Of a stretch of 40,130 bases of DNA, positions 40,001-40,130 are shown one piece after another. The position numbers and the translations under genes are program-made. Origin of the DNA: a virus; IMG/VR virus record IMGVR_UViG_3300012001_000014, positions 703-40,832 of that record. The stretch is one strand, 5' to 3'. Under the pieces are notes generated by a model. It saw only the letters and a list, made by a program, of their open reading frames with translations. It had not been told where the DNA came from and did not search any database. Positions within the stretch are counted from its first letter, which is position 1; each line of letters begins with the position of its first letter.

Positions 40001-40130
40001 CCCACTACCAGCGGGTACTCCCCATGTAGCATCACCACGTAAAAATGTCGTAGTGTTATTAGGCGGCGTAGGAACCGCACCACCTACCGTAGCCGACATA
40101 GCTGGTAGATCGGAGTTTACCGCTGCCAAT
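37007..40130 (-). CDS. Tail spike/fibre protein, N-terminus cut by window
   Basis: At least 1040 residues are visible and the frame is still open at the right edge; the TTG near 40129 is not a convincing start. Near the beginning is the fibre linker [12 protein letters not shown], then [20 protein letters not shown] and [20 protein letters not shown], the typical entry to a right-handed beta-helix spike of pectate-lyase type. Later segments repeat modules such as [20 protein letters not shown] and [20 protein letters not shown]. It probably binds and possibly degrades host surface sugar; no catalytic residues can be assigned. The C-terminus is complete. Confidence 0.8.
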   Translation of the reverse strand, partial: LAAVNSDLPAMSATVGGAVPTPPNNTTTFLRGDATWGVPAGSGGGASDITVATIAALKALNVATLTDGQALFVRGYYADNDGGGGGFYYKSGSSTADDGGAVIQPTAGSGRFIRIWSSLVRFPVRAWGAKASNSSGDATTNTTAIDAAIAYLTGSSLPHTAGTETYILDFADGNYYSNGHKLPNNTIIFSGSTSGSCRWIHADGNFKPLIYWTGGVYLTAVPWGGIHRINLKAGNNTFPAIMYFDTSIDNQTDFDELTVAGTSTGTGGAQKCDGFSIPYYLNLKMNRFRADSIGGYAMRVRGSTTVANKTFATITPAMFTTAIANGATGVIPIGNSSNVQFPTLPFGTAILMWNAAAGVMPTVGDGGAALLDTQGGGMYFAGKGTDQNNLVLYRTQANAIAGTSPITYTVTSTGNIVIASFMAAFNVASVSAAADTFTYTNDKNIIVASPTLESARATVYGSGQQNPITVGTTPSSYTAGIDNGSGSAGTVLTVTAMTSGTLCVGQTVAGAGITGGTTITALGTGRGGIGTYTVSASQLIASEAMTGTTGNGAGSLHAVFLYSDGTMPGGLVAGVAYFPIYVDAQTCQFATTPANAIAGTAINITSAGTGNITMVYDHQIGSLGIGGLQIAGSTWNMGGAATAETINSVACGGLGFLYADFSYISYEGAIVIDGNRFEINGAMARDTVFGSSKIAVVRVECGSNPSVIGPNGIGVSIKDMALDVAVGIKGEMYRIVANRGNADLAPDFENCILQGMGSAYNNDNGTARSMTVPIGTNGNRQWLAQVKGGKNASTAATPYRLDGMAQSASQGRQSGLLAAAQQSSSISKNGDLLASSDTGVAFYAATQATTGWCKGTGATSAGTVTGTTGAGATFTLSTVSGLNVGIGTAVSIPGAGAAAAALVGVIKSVDNLSATPTFVLGNAVTGADLPCLTNVTAVTMTFMPSTWASVREYYTVSATLDFPSVAANTTSDLTIAAPTNVTFRDGAQCIVGVKIAAISAGISYTAFVTSGGASVTVRCTNCTVGAVNPASAVFNVDVAV

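Noticed and set aside
37007-40130. Repeats in the spike gene as a CRISPR array
   Set aside because: Repeats are degenerate, protein-level beta modules within one open frame; no regular repeat-spacer pattern exists anywhere in the window.

Overview
The window reads as a large part of a tailed double-stranded DNA phage genome with a short, T7-like (podovirus) tail. Base composition is near balanced, genes are tightly packed with many ATGA and TAATG overlaps, and ribosome sites are of the AGGAG type. Sigma70-like promoters point to a bacterial, probably proteobacterial, host. No integrase, repressor, phage RNA polymerase or tRNA gene is visible. Both ends cut through genes that point away from the ends: a plus-strand gene at base 1 and a minus-strand tail spike at base 40130. 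The missing sequence therefore probably holds a divergent control region.

Positions 1-11934 are all on the plus strand and look early/middle. Small unknown proteins come first (1-2187). A DNA metabolism block follows: a DUF2800 PD-(D/E)XK nuclease-like protein, a DUF2815 gp2.5-like single-strand binding protein, a gene-free and strongly structured stretch (4523-4863), a family A DNA polymerase with 3'-5' exonuclease, a stand-alone VRR-NUC nuclease, an SNF2-type helicase and a TraR/DksA-like zinc finger. A run of small membrane, secreted and unknown proteins ends the arm. Three sigma70-like promoters (971, 3869, 9852) and three rho-independent terminators (1248, 3923, 4532) divide it.

Positions 11927-40130 are all on the minus strand and read as the late arm. 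In transcription order from the right edge: tail spike, small beta-rich protein, terminase large subunit interrupted by a LAGLIDADG intein, three small proteins sharing a C-terminal motif, T7-type portal, Bbp19-like protein, scaffold, major capsid, small capsid-associated proteins, tail tubular proteins A and B, GNAT-like protein, and internal/ejection proteins ending in a 2152-residue polyvalent protein with a zeta-like P-loop kinase and a zincin. Next come a second fibre with a probable assembly protein and a lysis region: membrane proteins, GH108 endolysin, secreted HNH-like protein, lipoprotein and DUF1353 protein. The two arms converge and their last genes overlap by 8 bases.

The points most worth a second look are the structured non-coding stretch between the SSB and polymerase genes, the intein placed in the terminase nuclease active-site motif, the three-gene family with a shared QRGG-AST-LSDT-LGG tail, the polyvalent ejection protein, a promoter that fires straight into a terminator, a CTG-started mini-gene with its own promoter and terminator, and a small ORF at 1991-2187 whose only ATG is out of frame.
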